Assembly (NCBI GenBank): GCA_015183035.1
Contig: JACZZP010000005.1
Span: 1,550,001 to 1,614,000, forward strand
Length of the DNA: 64,000 nt
Source of the DNA: Meloidogyne chitwoodi
Taxonomy: Eukaryota > Nematoda > Chromadorea > Rhabditida > Meloidogynidae
Direction: 5' to 3'
Both the position numbers and the translations under genes were made by a program. The notes beneath the pieces are model-generated. The model saw nothing but the letters and a program-made list of their open reading frames with translations. It had not been told where the DNA came from and did not search any database. Shown here one piece after another: positions 47,531 to 60,500 of the stretch (within the stretch, counting starts at the first letter, position 1; each line of letters opens with the position of its first letter).

Positions 47531-50500
47531 ATGCAACGAAGTATTGGTGTTTGTTTTTGTTGGGCCGATTTGGAAACGCGTCGTAAAGCAATTGATCTTT
47601 TTGTCCAACGGCAGTTAGAAGTAATTGATGGAATTCCTAAAAAGGTTTAAATTTTTATTTATTTTGTAAATCAATTAAGGTTTTTTATGAATGTGGTGCT
47701 ACTCCAATTAGTTGTAAATATAATGTTACAGCTGTTCGAAGTGAAAGCACTGGGCATTTTGAATTGTTTGAGATGGGAGAGCATTCACATCCAATTCGCG
47801 CTAACATTTCCAGTTGTATGTTGTTCTATCTATTATTGCTTTTACATCAGTTTAAAATTAGAAGAGTTTTTCCTTTTAGTTTAGTGTTTAACTTAAATTT
47901 ACAATCTAGATAATTATTCTTCTATTTAGGTTTTCTTGTCGATCAGATAAATTCTTCATGTCCACAGTCAGTTTCTCAGCCTATAACTTCCAAAAACATG
48001 GGAATTTCTTCATCTGATGGTTCATCAAAAATATTAATTCAAAGTTTGTAAAATTTTGACAATTTTTAACCAAAATTTTTTAAATAAGATAAAAACCAAA
48101 CAATGAAAAAGCCTTCTGATTCTGTACCTTTAAATCGTAAGCCTTCTAAAGCTAATGCAGTTTCACCACTTAAAAAAGTATGGAAGCTGACCAGTAATAA
48201 AAAACGTGATTCTTCAAATGAAAGTATTCAAACAGAAACAAGTTAAGCCTTCTTATTCTAATATTTAAAAAATTGTTTTTAAAGATTCAGCAACTAGTAG
48301 TTGTATTTTTGATGATCGTTGGAAATCGCTGCGAAAGATGCCACCGAGAGCTGTAAAGATGAATAGTGATGCTAATAAACAGGCTTCTCTAACTGTATTT
48401 TTTACTTTTAAATATAAACTTTTTGATATTTAACTAACGAATTTTCTGTCCAACTGTTAAATAATTTAATTTTTAGTTTCTTAACAATAAGTCACCTTGT
48501 GAACGATTGACAAGATTGCGTGCTAGAACTTTATTAGATAACAATTCTACTAATAATAAACCTGTATATTTTTCTAAGTTTTAATAAAATATACATATAA
48601 CTTAAATTTTTTCAGCAAGCCTCTAGAAAAACTATCGTGACTACTAAAAATTCTATTGAGTACAACTCTAAAACTATGAGTAGAAGGAAGCGCTGTATTT
48701 CATCATCATCTTCTTCGTCTACTAAAAGTCAATCGAAAAACGTAACTGAGGATGAATCTGGTTCTTCATCAGAATATGTATGCAACACCTGTGAATTATT
48801 CCCTTAAAACGGGTTTTAAAGAATTCTTTTTTATATCTTCCACTTAAATATTTTTAAATTTCTTTTTCACTTGCCTAAAAATTTTAAGATGTCTAACATA
48901 AGTGAGAATAAGACAACATTTCGGTCGAGACGCGGTGTTGTCTGGAATAAAATTGCTACAATATTTGGTGATGCTGCTTTGTCTAAATTCCAACAAGCCA
49001 ATCATATGAAGGGTTACAAACACCTAATTTGGAGATGCAATTTGATGGAATTGAGAAATGAAGCCAAGAATGAATGCCCATACAGGTAATTGTTTAATAA
49101 ATTTATATTTATCATGCAAGTTTTGGAATATGATAAACAAAAAGTCAGTCCTTGTTTCATATTGAGTATTTATCAGTAATCGAGAGTAATTGTTGTCTGT
49201 TTTTTATCTTTATTTTTGCTTGATTTTTGATTATAAAAATTTTCAATTTTTACGGAAGGCTTTTCAAAATTATTTACGATTCTCATAATTAAATACAAAA
49301 TTCTTTTACCTTAATTTTAATTTATTATAATTTTTAGGATGCGTGTATGTCAACAGAAGAAGGGTACAACTTCAAATGTTTATTATATTTATTTTTCTGG
49401 TGTACATGGTCCCTCATGCAAAAAATATCGACATGAACTTGAATCAAAAAACAACAATAATTTTAAAAGAACTGCCAGTATTGGCAATTCTGATAAAAGT
49501 AAAGATAAAAAACAAACTCAAATCAATGAAAAAAGAGATGCTGCTGTTAAATCTTCTAGGAAAATTTCAGGTTAAATAATAAAAAACAATAATTTTTATA
49601 TTTTTAGATCAAATTCAGAAGAAAATTGCTAGAAAAGCCACTTCTTTGATTGGATTTGATTCTCGCAAATCAAAGGATAATGAGGTTATAAATTTGAATT
49701 ATAAAAATTTTTATTTGTTTTTTAAGGAAAAAATAGAATCGAGTTCTGAAAATACGGCCACAGATGAAGTTGCAACTCTATCAATTGAACATCGTTACAA
49801 AAATCCTACTTCGAATGATAATTCGTTAAGAGCCCATAATTCTTTACCGCGTGGTCAAGAAAGTAATGATGAAAGTATTTTACTTATTCAATCAACTACC
49901 GCTTCTAATGATTTGACTTGTTAGTTTATTTTTATTAAAAAATGTATATTATAATGTAATTTTAGCAAAAATTACTCATCTAATTACTTCAACTCCGATT
50001 TCTTCTATTGTTCCAACTAGTAATTCAATTGATGGCAAGCAAAATGCTAATTTGTCTTTAACTCCTATTCGTCTCAATTCAGCTCCTATAATATTATCTC
50101 ATTCGGAAATTCCAAGCAGCAATAAGTCATTGGGGATTGAGAAAGCTACAGAAACTTCAATTAATTTGGAAACTTCTCCAATGTTTGATTTACCAAAGGA
50201 TTGGCATTTTAAATTAGAGAATCTTTCTTCTCAATTGAAACAGTTATCAGAGGAGCTTCGATTGAAATTCACGAGGAAAGGGTTAGAAAATTAACAAATC
50301 TTTTTGATAATATTTAAATTAAATATTTTTAGATCGAATTTGGCTGTTTTTTCATCAAAGGAACAGAGTCAAACTGGGCAGGTTCTTGTTCTAGCTGATC
50401 AGCTGGACGATGATATATTTGTTAAGGTTTCGGAGTATGGCGGTTGGAAGCTTATTTCAGAAGAAATGTGGCCTAAAGTAAAATATATTAAATATAAATT

Positions 50501-50800
50501 AAAATATTTTTCTCTCTAAAATAATTTAAGGCTAGTATTCGTCCATTTTTATATGCCGTTCGTGGAAAACTTATTGAATTTTTCTTTGTAATTCCAAATG
50601 AATCAATGTCCCCTTCTTCTGAAACTAATGGAAAGTTACTGGTTTTATTATTATTTTATTATTATTTTAATTAATTAATTTAGGTTAGTGAATTCAATTC
50701 TGGTGGAGCTACAACAACCTCATCTTCTGTTCAGGTAAAACGTGAATTAGATGATGATGGATCTACTATCATTTCTTCTGGAATCTCAGAAATTACTTAA
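47531..50800 (+). CDS. protein with two FLYWCH/WRKY-GCM1-like zinc fingers, possible transcription factor
   Basis: About 14 short exons join to roughly 750 residues. The start is MQRSIGVCFCWADLETRRKA. The first zinc module has C-x4-C in YECGATPISCKYNV and the ligand pair in MGEHSHPI, the FLYWCH/WRKY-GCM1 pattern. A Ser/Lys-rich linker follows (SRRKRCISSSSSSSTKSQS). The second module spans 48900-49480, with LIWRCNLMELRNEAKNECPY, RMRVCQQ and IYFSGVHGPSCKKYRH, a divergent copy with HG in place of HxH. The rest is Ser/Thr-rich with a short helix (FKLENLSSQLKQLSEELRL) and a C-terminal segment (EYGGWKLISEEMWP, RPFLYAVRGKLIEFFFV). Near the end VKRELDD fits a SUMO site. FLYWCH proteins in worms bind DNA and repress neuronal or developmental genes, and the fold is also found in transposases. 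A nuclear DNA-binding role is inferred. Several exon edges are approximate. Confidence 0.65.
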
Positions 50801-53007
50801 GGCTTTAAATTATATTATTTATTTTATTTTGTGAATTATTTATTGGTATATGTTATTTATTGTATTTTAAATTAATTGCTTGAATAAATACTCAACTTTT
50901 TTTTAATTACCTATTTTAATTTTCATTGAGATTAAATAAATGAGCGTTAATTATTTATGAAAAATATTTTATGGAATTTTTAATTAAACTTTAAAATATA
51001 ATTAAGTCATTATTGACAAATATTATTTAAAATTAGGTATTTTAAAAATATTATATAAAAAATATTTAAAATTAAATTATTAACATTTTTTATATATTTA
51101 AAGTAAAAAATAACCGATTCATTTTGATTATTCATTTTTTTAATAAAATATTATGGAAAGACCAATTCAATAGGAATGGTGCAAAAATAAGCTTAAAAAC
51201 ACAAAACAGTAGAATTATTTTTATTTTTTACTAAAAATTGTTTAAACACTGCTTCCTTTTTTATTTTAATATTTTTTTACAATTAATTTTTAATTAATTA
51301 AAAATTAATATTTTTATTTAAAAATATTAATTTAGCAGTAATAAACTGAACATTAAATGTACTACATATTTAGGAGTAAATATTTTTACTGCAGATTGTG
51401 ACGTTTTTCAAAAAAATGGGGAAAATATCCAAAAAAGCCTCTTATTCTCAATCCATCCCATTTTCTCTTTTATTTGTTAAGCAAATGTTTAATGCATTAC
51501 TTAATTAATTTTTTATTTAAAATTATTTAGTATTTTTTATAATTTTTTAAATTTAAAAACATTTTTATATTTTTATTTAATTTCAAAAAAAACTTTATTT
51601 AGCATTTTTATTTCTAAAATGATCGTTAAAATAGAATAACGAATTTAAATTGTTAAAAATTTTATTGCTATATTTATATTAAATTTTATGTCAATTTTTC
51701 TTTAAAAAAATTTTTAAAATAAAAAATAGTTATTAATAATTAACATAAATATTGATAATAAATAAAATAATTCATAATTTGTTTAAAACATTTCTTTTAT
51801 TATGGAAAATAATTTTTAAAAAATTAACAAATTATTAAAATATAATTTAAATAAACTTTAATTAATTTTGGATTTTTCTGCTCATTGATATTTTATTCAT
51901 GAAATCATTCTTATAAAATTTTTTTTTAATTTTTTGCTTCTGGCATTGAATAATTTTAATTTCAATCAAATAATTATATTCAATTTTTATTTTAATAATT
52001 AAAAAAAATATATTTATTTATTTTAACAATATTCCACGTGTTTTAAATCCTTTTTCACATTTGTGCCTTATAAATGAATGCATTTAAATAAATAGTAGAG
52101 AATATTTATTTCTCTATCTCTCTACCGACGAATCAAAATTTGCCTCGTATTTGAATCGTGGCGCCGCAATGTTAAGTAAATAGTAATAAATTCCCCTCTA
52201 TCTATCATTCTCTCATTTTTACATTGCTTTAGTCTAAAAATGAAAGGGTAAATCGGCTATTATTTTAAATTATATTAAAAATATGTAAATTCTCTCCTAT
52301 TTGAAAAATAAAACAAATAAACTTTTGCAATAGATTATCTCTATATATTACAAAAATAAAAAAATAATGTTCTATTTAAATATAACTGTTAATTTAAATG
52401 TTCAATTTTTCGATTTTTAAGTTATTTATTATTTTTCTATTTAAAATTTACTTCCTTTAAATAGAATTAATTTTTAGAGAGTATTTTAATCACAAAGGCA
52501 AAACATTTATTGTTAAAGTAGTTAAATATTAGTAGAAATTCTTAAAATAAAGACATTCTCTTCCCAGTGAATGACAATTAAGTTCAAGCCAGAAGTTAAC
52601 TAAACGCCAGGCAATGAACTTGAGTCGTCAAGTTTGGAGTTTAATTACCGCACTAATATACATCTTTTTTGATTATCCTAATTAGTATTTCTCAAAAAAT
52701 TAAAAATTTAACTTATTTTTCAAAAACCCTAAGGATGATATCTTTTTTTAAAAATTCTATTTAAGGAGACTTTTAATTCTCAAAAAAATCTTAAGAGGAA
52801 TTATTAAATTAAATGTTTCTTTTATTTGTTTTGAAATTAATTATTTTTATACATATAGGTATTTCGAACTTACGAAATACTCATTTATATGAATTTATCT
52901 TTTTTATATTTCACTACTAATATTTTCATGGCAAAATTTCGCGCAGCGTTTCACGCAAATAAATAAAAAATGCCCTTCTCAATTATATTTTTTAATATTT
53001 TCACATC
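50801..53007. other. intergenic, 2.2 kb, up to the LTR
   Basis: No gene seen. A perfect 8-bp-arm hairpin lies at about 52859-52881 (GTATTTCG...CGAAATAC). The stretch 52555-52660 is less AT-rich and contains imperfect inverted words (AAGTTCA/TGAACTT), but no element could be delimited. Confidence 0.45.
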
Positions 53008-53517
53008 TGTGCCGAAAGCACAATTTGTAAAGTGCCGAAAATCTGGCACCGGTTAAATCCTAGACTCAAACAAATAAACACAAACACCAAATAAAGAACT
53101 TTACTGATTTCTAATTAAAATAATATAATAATAAATGCTCGGGGGAATAAATGCCGAGAAAGTGGAAATGACGGTCAACAATGTCACTCCTTGTGATATA
53201 AAGAGATATAGCGCGAACAAGCGGTAAGTTGGTAAAAATAGTAAAAAGATCAATTGATTGGCAGGGCCAAAAGGCGCTGGCAATAATGTAAAGGCAAGTC
53301 AGAAAAAAGATAAGTGAAGTCAAAAAGCAAGCTAAGACAAGTGAAAAACAAGTAAGTAATTGGAAAAAAAGCACGGAGATTAAATAGTGGCAGATAGGAG
53401 GCGTTACAAAATGTTTAGGCCAAATAAATGTTGGAAAGTAGGCAATAAATAAAAAAGGAACGAATTAAAATAATTAAATAATTAATTGAAATAATTAAAA
53501 TGTGCCTATTCGGCACA
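53008..53517 (-). repeat. 3' long terminal repeat
   Basis: Read on the minus strand it begins TGTGCCGAA and ends TTCGGCACA, perfect 9-bp inverted termini with the TG...CA rule. On its inner side it directly abuts a purine tract. It contains a TATA-like CTTTATATC near 53190-53200 (minus strand). Outer flank ACATC (53003-53007) is the expected target duplication but its partner is not in the window. Confidence 0.85.
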
Positions 53518-53530
53518 CTCCCCCCTAAGG
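53518..53530 (-). other. polypurine tract
   Basis: On the minus strand the bases before the LTR read TTAGGGGGGAG, the usual priming site for plus-strand DNA synthesis. It lies between the stop codon at 53543-53545 and the LTR. Confidence 0.8.
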
Positions 53531-53542
53531 GCCAGAAGAACA

Positions 53543-54544
53543 TTAACGCGGGGGAAGGTGAGAAAATGATACGCGAATGTTCTTTAAGACACGAGAAATT
53601 GACCCTTCGATTGCGAACAAATCATGTGTATAATCATGTCCTCTGTGTTCTCTTTCTTCTCGTTCGGCATCAGTAATCGCCACGGCCACCAATTGTGCAA
53701 GCTGCTCAGATTGTGTACGAATGGCGCGCAAATGATTTTCAACCACCACTGATCGAGCCAAGGGGGCTGGACGTCCAGGCCAACGCCCATTTCGAGGTCG
53801 AGCATACGGGACAGCACGTCGCGGATCTCGAGGGCCTGCTTCCCCATTTTCCGGTTCAACACGATTTAGCGGAATTGGAACTGGATCTAAAAGAGGAGGG
53901 CGAAAAACGGCCGGTTGGTTATCCGGGCGAACATTCACCGATGCGGATGTTGATGGCGCATCGTTTGCCTGAAAAGAAGGTTTAATCAATTGAGGGTCCC
54001 CACTGGGCAAGCTTACTTTCTGTGCTTGAGCAGGGGAAGGAACCACCGATGATTTTCCACTCAACTTCTCGATACAAGCGAGGAGCGCAATTTGAATACG
54101 GTCCTCTAAATTTTCTGAACAAGGTGGGAGTGGGGTATTTTCAAGGCTCTTTTTACCTTCCACGTGCTTTCCACCAATGCTGCTCAAATTAATTTCTTTT
54201 TCATTTAAAGTTGGTTGCTCTGTTGTTAATTTTGAAGTGGATGGTTGATTGCCGATTGTAATTGGCTGTTGCTTTTCAGAATTTTTAGAATTTTCAATTT
54301 GAGTGTTTAATGGCAAAATGCTTGCCGATAACTCTTGAAGTTCACTATCGGTCATTTGTTGTTGACCCTGCGGGTCCCATGTTTTATCTGGAGATGGACG
54401 AGGAATTTCTGTCTCGGAGTTAACAATGGCCTCCATATCGTCCATATCTTCCAGAGATACTGGCTTGCCGAAAGTAGCAATATAAGCGGCTTCCCTTGCT
54501 TTTTTGTTGTCTTTCTTTTCTTGTGCGATTGATCCACGTTTCAT
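53543..54544 (-). other. extra coding block Y, basic/Pro-Ser-rich protein
   Basis: Met at residue 3146 (54544) follows an acceptor-like TTTTCAACAG 16 bases upstream. The block is 333 codons long. It has a lysine-rich start (MKRGSIAQEKKDNKKAREAA), a long Pro/Ser/Thr/Gln-rich disordered middle, a Pro/Arg-rich part (GPRDPRRAVPYARPRNGRWP) and a C-terminal helical region (HLRAIRTQSEQLAQLVAVAI, then AEREEREHRGHDYTHDL). Not recognised. The basic N-terminus and disorder could suit a nucleic-acid-binding accessory protein, which is only a guess. Confidence 0.5.
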
Positions 54545-57500
54545 TTTATTTATTTTATTATCTGTTGAAAATATGTCGTTAAAATTTAAATTATAGTATG
54601 AAAAAGAATAGCACGATGGAGAGGAAAAAATGGATAACGATGGAGAGGAAAAAATGGATAGGCCGAGAAGTTTATTGGCGGGAATGGACGCGCCAGCAGT
54701 AAAGGCAAAAGCCAAAATGGTAAATAAAATCGTGATGGATTTAATTACTCGACCACGAGGAATTGTAATTTTAACGGTTTCCTCTTTTAGATCCCCTAAC
54801 TCTTCCTCCCCCGGGTTAATAAGTGCTCTACGTGGTGGTGATGTAAAACCGGGCACATCCCTAACACATGAAGCTCTAAATGCCCCCTGCGGGCTATATA
54901 TCACAAATTCTAAAGGTAGATAGCTTTTGTGTATTTCCCCCGCCCTCCAGCATCTATGCCCAACTATTTGGGCATTTTTCCTACTTTTCCTAGAGGATCC
55001 TCTAATGCCTCCACTAAGAGCCAGACATGGCAGATTTGGATGCTCCAGGGGTTTCCCCTTTTTTGTAAAATATTCAGAAACCGTGAGGTCCGGTTGGATC
55101 AGAGTGGTCCAAGCGGATGCACTTAATTTAGCGGGTTCCTCCGGAAGCCGCTTGTCTCTATATTTTAAATCTTGCCAAATGAGTGCCAGCAATGCTTCGC
55201 CCCGTTCACGGGGATCATTTTCGAACGATGTGGGAGGCCAAAAGTTTTTTATGGTCCGCGTTAAGTACTGGGCCATAGACTCTCCTAATAGTGGCATTTC
55301 GCTTCGCCCCGGTCTAGAGAGCGGGGAAGCGCTTTCGGGCATTGCTCTAGAAAAAATAACTTTTATTAAAAAGTTTAAAAAATATATAAATGATTTATTT
55401 ATAATGAATTGGGTATTTTTTAAACTATTCTCATTGGGCGGGTTTAACATTGGCCCTTCTTTTATAATACTTGTAAATATGCAAAAGTGGGCATTATTTA
55501 CTGTTAGAGCGCCCAGATGTGAATTTTTTATGCACATCTCTTCTTTTGTAAAAGTGGAGAAAACTTTTCCTTTTCTTTTGTTTTGTGATGGATCATTACA
55601 AAACTTGGCTTCAAAGAAATTGGCCGTGGACAGAAATGTGCACATTAAAAGGGAATAAAAATGGTTTTCATTGAATAAACACTTAAAGTGTTTATAGTAA
55701 AAAAAGGGGATTTGATGGCATAAAGAGTTGTCTCTCTTCGATGGGGTAATAGTCAACAGTATAGTTTGGCTCGCCACTCGTCTCTCTTCTTTACAACTAC
55801 TCCCTTTTTTATATAAAAATGGATAGGTCAAAGTATGTGAAGAAGATATTTGGCAAGCCCCTGTTGGGCGCAAAGACATTTTTAAGCGCAAAGACCCTGT
55901 TTGGCGCAAAAACATTTTTGGGCACAAAGACCCTGTTTGGCGCAAAAACATTTTTGGGCACAAAGACCCTGTTGGGCGCAAACACATTTTTGGGCGCAAA
56001 GACATTTTTGGGCGCAAAGCCCCTTCCCCGCCGCCGAGATTTATAAGAATAATAATTGTGACTAATAGAGTCGCCAATTTTCTGAAGAATTTCAATTTTA
56101 AGCGAATGAGGAAATAAAACGCGGCTAAAAATATTAATAATGCAAATAGCAGGGAAATTATAAATCCTATCGGTAATGAGGGGAAAAGTGATAGCGGGAT
56201 GAAATCTACCAGAGTCCAAGCCGTGACTTTTTCCCCCGTAAGGGATTGTATAATTTCTCGTTCCTTCCAAGGAAGAGGAATGAAAATAAGCTCTCCTTTG
56301 AGGTTAAATTTAGAATCCCCTCCTGGACATTTGACCACGCAAAGTGTGTTAATTTTCGATCTACTATACATAAACGTGGCTGTTCCTTCTGTTCCATTAT
56401 AGGAGCAGCGCGTGATAAATTTTATGCCGTCGGCACATTGGGTATACGCAAGTGACGTGCCAAAATCGGTTGTGCAGGTAAATTCAACCTGGACACCCTT
56501 AAGGCATTTATAACACCCTTTAACGCCTTTAGGGCTGATTTTGCAGGTTGATTCGGTGATTTGGGATATTAGCTTAAAATTTTCCATTTCGACATGAACT
56601 TGAATAGGTGTATATGTTTGCTCGACATACACTTGGTCTTCTTGCGTTAAAAAGGTATGCCGGCCAATAGTAAGAGGGAGGCGTGCCTTAGGATCGGCCA
56701 GGATTGCTTCCGCGTCAAACTCTCGGCACTGACAGGTTACTGTATCTTCTGACGTGTGACGGCAATCCCGACACGCTTCCTCCGAAATATTACATCCAAA
56801 ACCTCTTGCACTCGGCAGGTCCGGACATTTCAGGTCGAGTGGCACATCCTTTCCTAAGGCAACTGAAAAACCGTGCGTTAGAAAGGGGGTGCTTAAAATT
56901 GGTGCCGGAGGGTTCGATACGGCTATTGGCGTTAATGATATGTTTTTTCCATGGTGAGTCCATCCTGGGATTAAAGTCAAAGATTCCTCTAGGATGTGAT
57001 CGTTTACCGTGATTGTTAAGTCGGCCTTTATGTGAAAGTCCCAAGTTGGACATTCAAATAGTTCGTAAGCATCAAAGGACATGGGGACTGCATACCAGCG
57101 ATAAAAATGGCAACTAGCAGTAGGCAGTCCGCATCCTGAGCTCCACACCGCGGACGATTCAATACATCCGCTAGTGCCTACCTTGTCCATTACTTCGATT
57201 AGTTCTGGGATGTGTGTGTTTGGTCCAACCTTGGAGCAGAAACTGCCAGAACATGAACCACTTGCTGGACATCTCCAGACTGATCTAGTATTGATTTGAT
57301 AGCTTCTTAAAAAGGCTATAGTTTTAGGATTGCAGACGAGAGTAAGTGCCCTTAGGGTAAGGGTTACTGCACCTAAAACTTGTCCGCTCTTGTCTTTTAT
57401 CAAAAGGGTATTAGGTTGGCTGGCGGGCAACAAGCTTAAGGTTGTTGCGCTGTTGATGGTGCACAGCCTAGTTCCATTATTCACTCGACAACTCTCGGAT

Positions 57501-60500
57501 TGAGAAATTACTGCTACAGTGTCCGAGTTTACGAGTGAAATGGATAAAGCTAGGATGGACGAGAGAATACCATAACGAGCGAGGCGACCTAGGCTCGCTC
57601 TCTTGATTTCCTGGCTCTTCTTTTTTATTGCTTTCTTTGCATGAGTGGTTAATTTCTTTATCGATTCTTTACTTTCTCCTAATATTTTTCTTTTAATTAT
57701 TTTTACCTTCTCTCTTCGTCTGCGAAATATTTTAAATATTTTAAAAATTAAACCGAAAGGTTTAAAAAGTTTTTGTAAGGCTCCAAAGAGGCAACTGAGT
57801 ATTAATATAAGAAGAAAGAAAGCGCTGCAGGCAACAATGGCTGCCATTTTTGGTTTGCAGCTCGAATTTAATATAAGTTCCAGGCAGAAATTACAGTCAA
57901 TTAATTGACAAGGGTGGAAAGCTGAACACTGGACAGAGACCTCAAACGGTGTCTCTCGGTTTGTGTCCCAAAAATCAGCTTTGCACTCGTATTTATTTAA
58001 GAGTATTTCCTTAGGCAGAATATGATCAATTTCTGGCTTCCCAGGAAATAGGTGACAATGATCTAAACAACAGATTTGAATTTTAGATATTTTTTCTGGG
58101 GAGTGTATTTTTACTCCTTGTTTATTACAATGGACTAGGCATCCTTGACAGGTAGGACAGCCAGTGCATTTTATTTCAGAAGAGGAGACAGCAGCAAGCC
58201 CATTAACTAGAAGAGAAAAGAAAAAAAGCATTACTGCGGCTGCTGTCAATTTTATTTTTCCTCGAGTGGTCATACGGTGGTTTGAGTGTTTCTCTGGGAT
58301 ATTTTGATTGGTTCCTTTTAAGATTTCCTCAGAATTTACACTAGCTTGCGGAGGAGGATCGTCATCAGCCTCTTCTTCAAATGGCGGCAAGTTCAGCGCC
58401 GATTTGGGATTAGGTTCCGGCTGGGCGATCTCTTTATCCGCCAATACAACTGGCAGTATGTTTTCTTGTTCCGTTGATTTAGGCCCCGCTTCAAGGGGGT
58501 ATATCTTGTTTACAGGCCGGGTTGTGATTCGTCCATTTGGCATGCGAAGCTTAACACTTCGAATGGGCCCTGGTTCTCCGTTTAATTTCACAATCCGCGC
58601 CATACTCCAGGTATTTCTTGGTTGCATCGAGTCTTCAACTAAAACTACGTCATCCACCTTAGGGGCAGTTTTAGTCTGAAGTCGTGGACCGACGTGGTCC
58701 CATTTAGAATTATCTCGGAGCATAACTAGGTACTCCTTTTTCCAGCGATTCCAAAGGCTATCTAAATTCTCTAAAGTACCTTTCCAGTGTAGAAGTAATT
58801 GCTCATGTGGTTGAAGGTGATCGACTCTACCGAGTCTTTTGTCAGCAGGCTCGAGCTTAAGTACAGAGCCTGGTTGGAGAAAGTCTATTGGTCTAAGAGG
58901 CAACGGAGCACCTTCCCCATCTGAAACATGGGTTAGTGGTCTCGAGTTAAGTGCAGCCTCGACCTCGGCTATAAATGTTGCGAGTTGATCATATGGGAGT
59001 ACTTGTTTCCCTAGGGTCCTTTTAAAACATGATTTAGCTAACCCTATCAATCTTTCATAAACACCGCCAGCCCATGGCGAGAGGGCTGGAATGAATTTCC
59101 ATTCAATTCTGTCCTCTGCCAAGAGCGGTGCAAGAGCAGAGCTGATCGCTTTCTCGGCGAGAACGAAATTTCTTCCGTTGTCACTGAGGACTCGCTCAGG
59201 TCTACCTCTTCTGCTGATAAACCGCCTAAAAACATTTACGAAAGAGGCGGCCGTCATGTCAAGCGTGGGCTCAATATAGACCGCTCTAGTCGTAAGGCAA
59301 GTTATGAGTACCAGCCAACACTTAACGATCACTTGATTGACTTTCGTAAGTGTTGGTCCGGCGTAATCAACGCCGATTGACTGGAATGGGCGTCTTTGTT
59401 GAACACGATCTGCGGGGAGCGGCGGCATTTCAGGTAAGGCATACTTATAGGAACTCATTTTCCTACAAGCTCTACACTCTGAAATGACCCGGCGTACAGT
59501 TTGGCGGGCTTTTGGTTGCCAGTATTTGTTAAGATATTCGGTAAGGGTCCAATCAACACCCCCATGGCATAACTCCTTGTGAATATGAGTTATCAGAAGT
59601 TTGCCAATACTTGAATTTTTCGGGAGGAGGATTGGGTGGATCAAGCCCTCAGGGCTTTGGCTGTTGATCATCCGGGTTCGAAGGCGGATGATTTTCTGGT
59701 CGTCAATAGTACTCTTGTACTTACTAAGCTCCTCGGAACACTCATTCTGTTCTAATTTGATTAAATAAGTTTCAGCCGTGGCAAAGTCCTCGGCTGTGAA
59801 AGGTCCCTCTTTAGAGACCGATATCTTTGCGCAAATTTGAGCTTGCACTTTCCCGACCACAAGACGGATAAAGCGAAGCATGTATATCATAATTCTTCTT
59901 GATTTAGTCCAAGAGCTCCATTGACTACCTTGGATAAAGCGTTCGCGCAAGGTAACCTGGGCTGGAAGGGACAAAATTTGATCAGAAAAATTTTCTTTAA
60001 TTTCGTCCTCTGCCTTGTCCTCAAGGTTAAATGAGTCAAAGGTAGGGTCCTCGGGCCAACTAGCTTCTCTTTTAGCTAACCAGCTTGGGCCGGACCACCA
60101 TAATTGATTGTGATCGAGCTCCGAGGGATTTAGACCCCTTGTGGCCAAATCCGCCGGATTCTCGTCTGTTCTAACATAATGGAAAATAATATTGTCGTGT
60201 TTTTTAATCTCATCAAGCCGCCTTTGAACAAAGGTAGGTTGATTTTGAGAAGATTTTACCCAAGAGAGGGCAATCTGAGAATCACTCCATAGGTGAATTT
60301 GAGTCAGAGGTACCCCTATTTCTTTCTTTATATAGGCAATAGCTCGGACTCCAATGAGTATGGCGATCAATTCCATTCTTGGAATTGTCAAAGTTTTACC
60401 TCCCTTTTTTGGTTTGAGTCGATTCTTGGAGAAAATGAGCGAAGTGAATATTGAGTCTTGGCTCATTCCTCTCAGGTAGACTGCGGCTGCATAGGCGCAG

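Noticed and set aside
49343..49579. Second overlapping frame over a FLYWCH exon
   Set aside because: Only the other frame joins its neighbouring exons and carries the zinc ligands.
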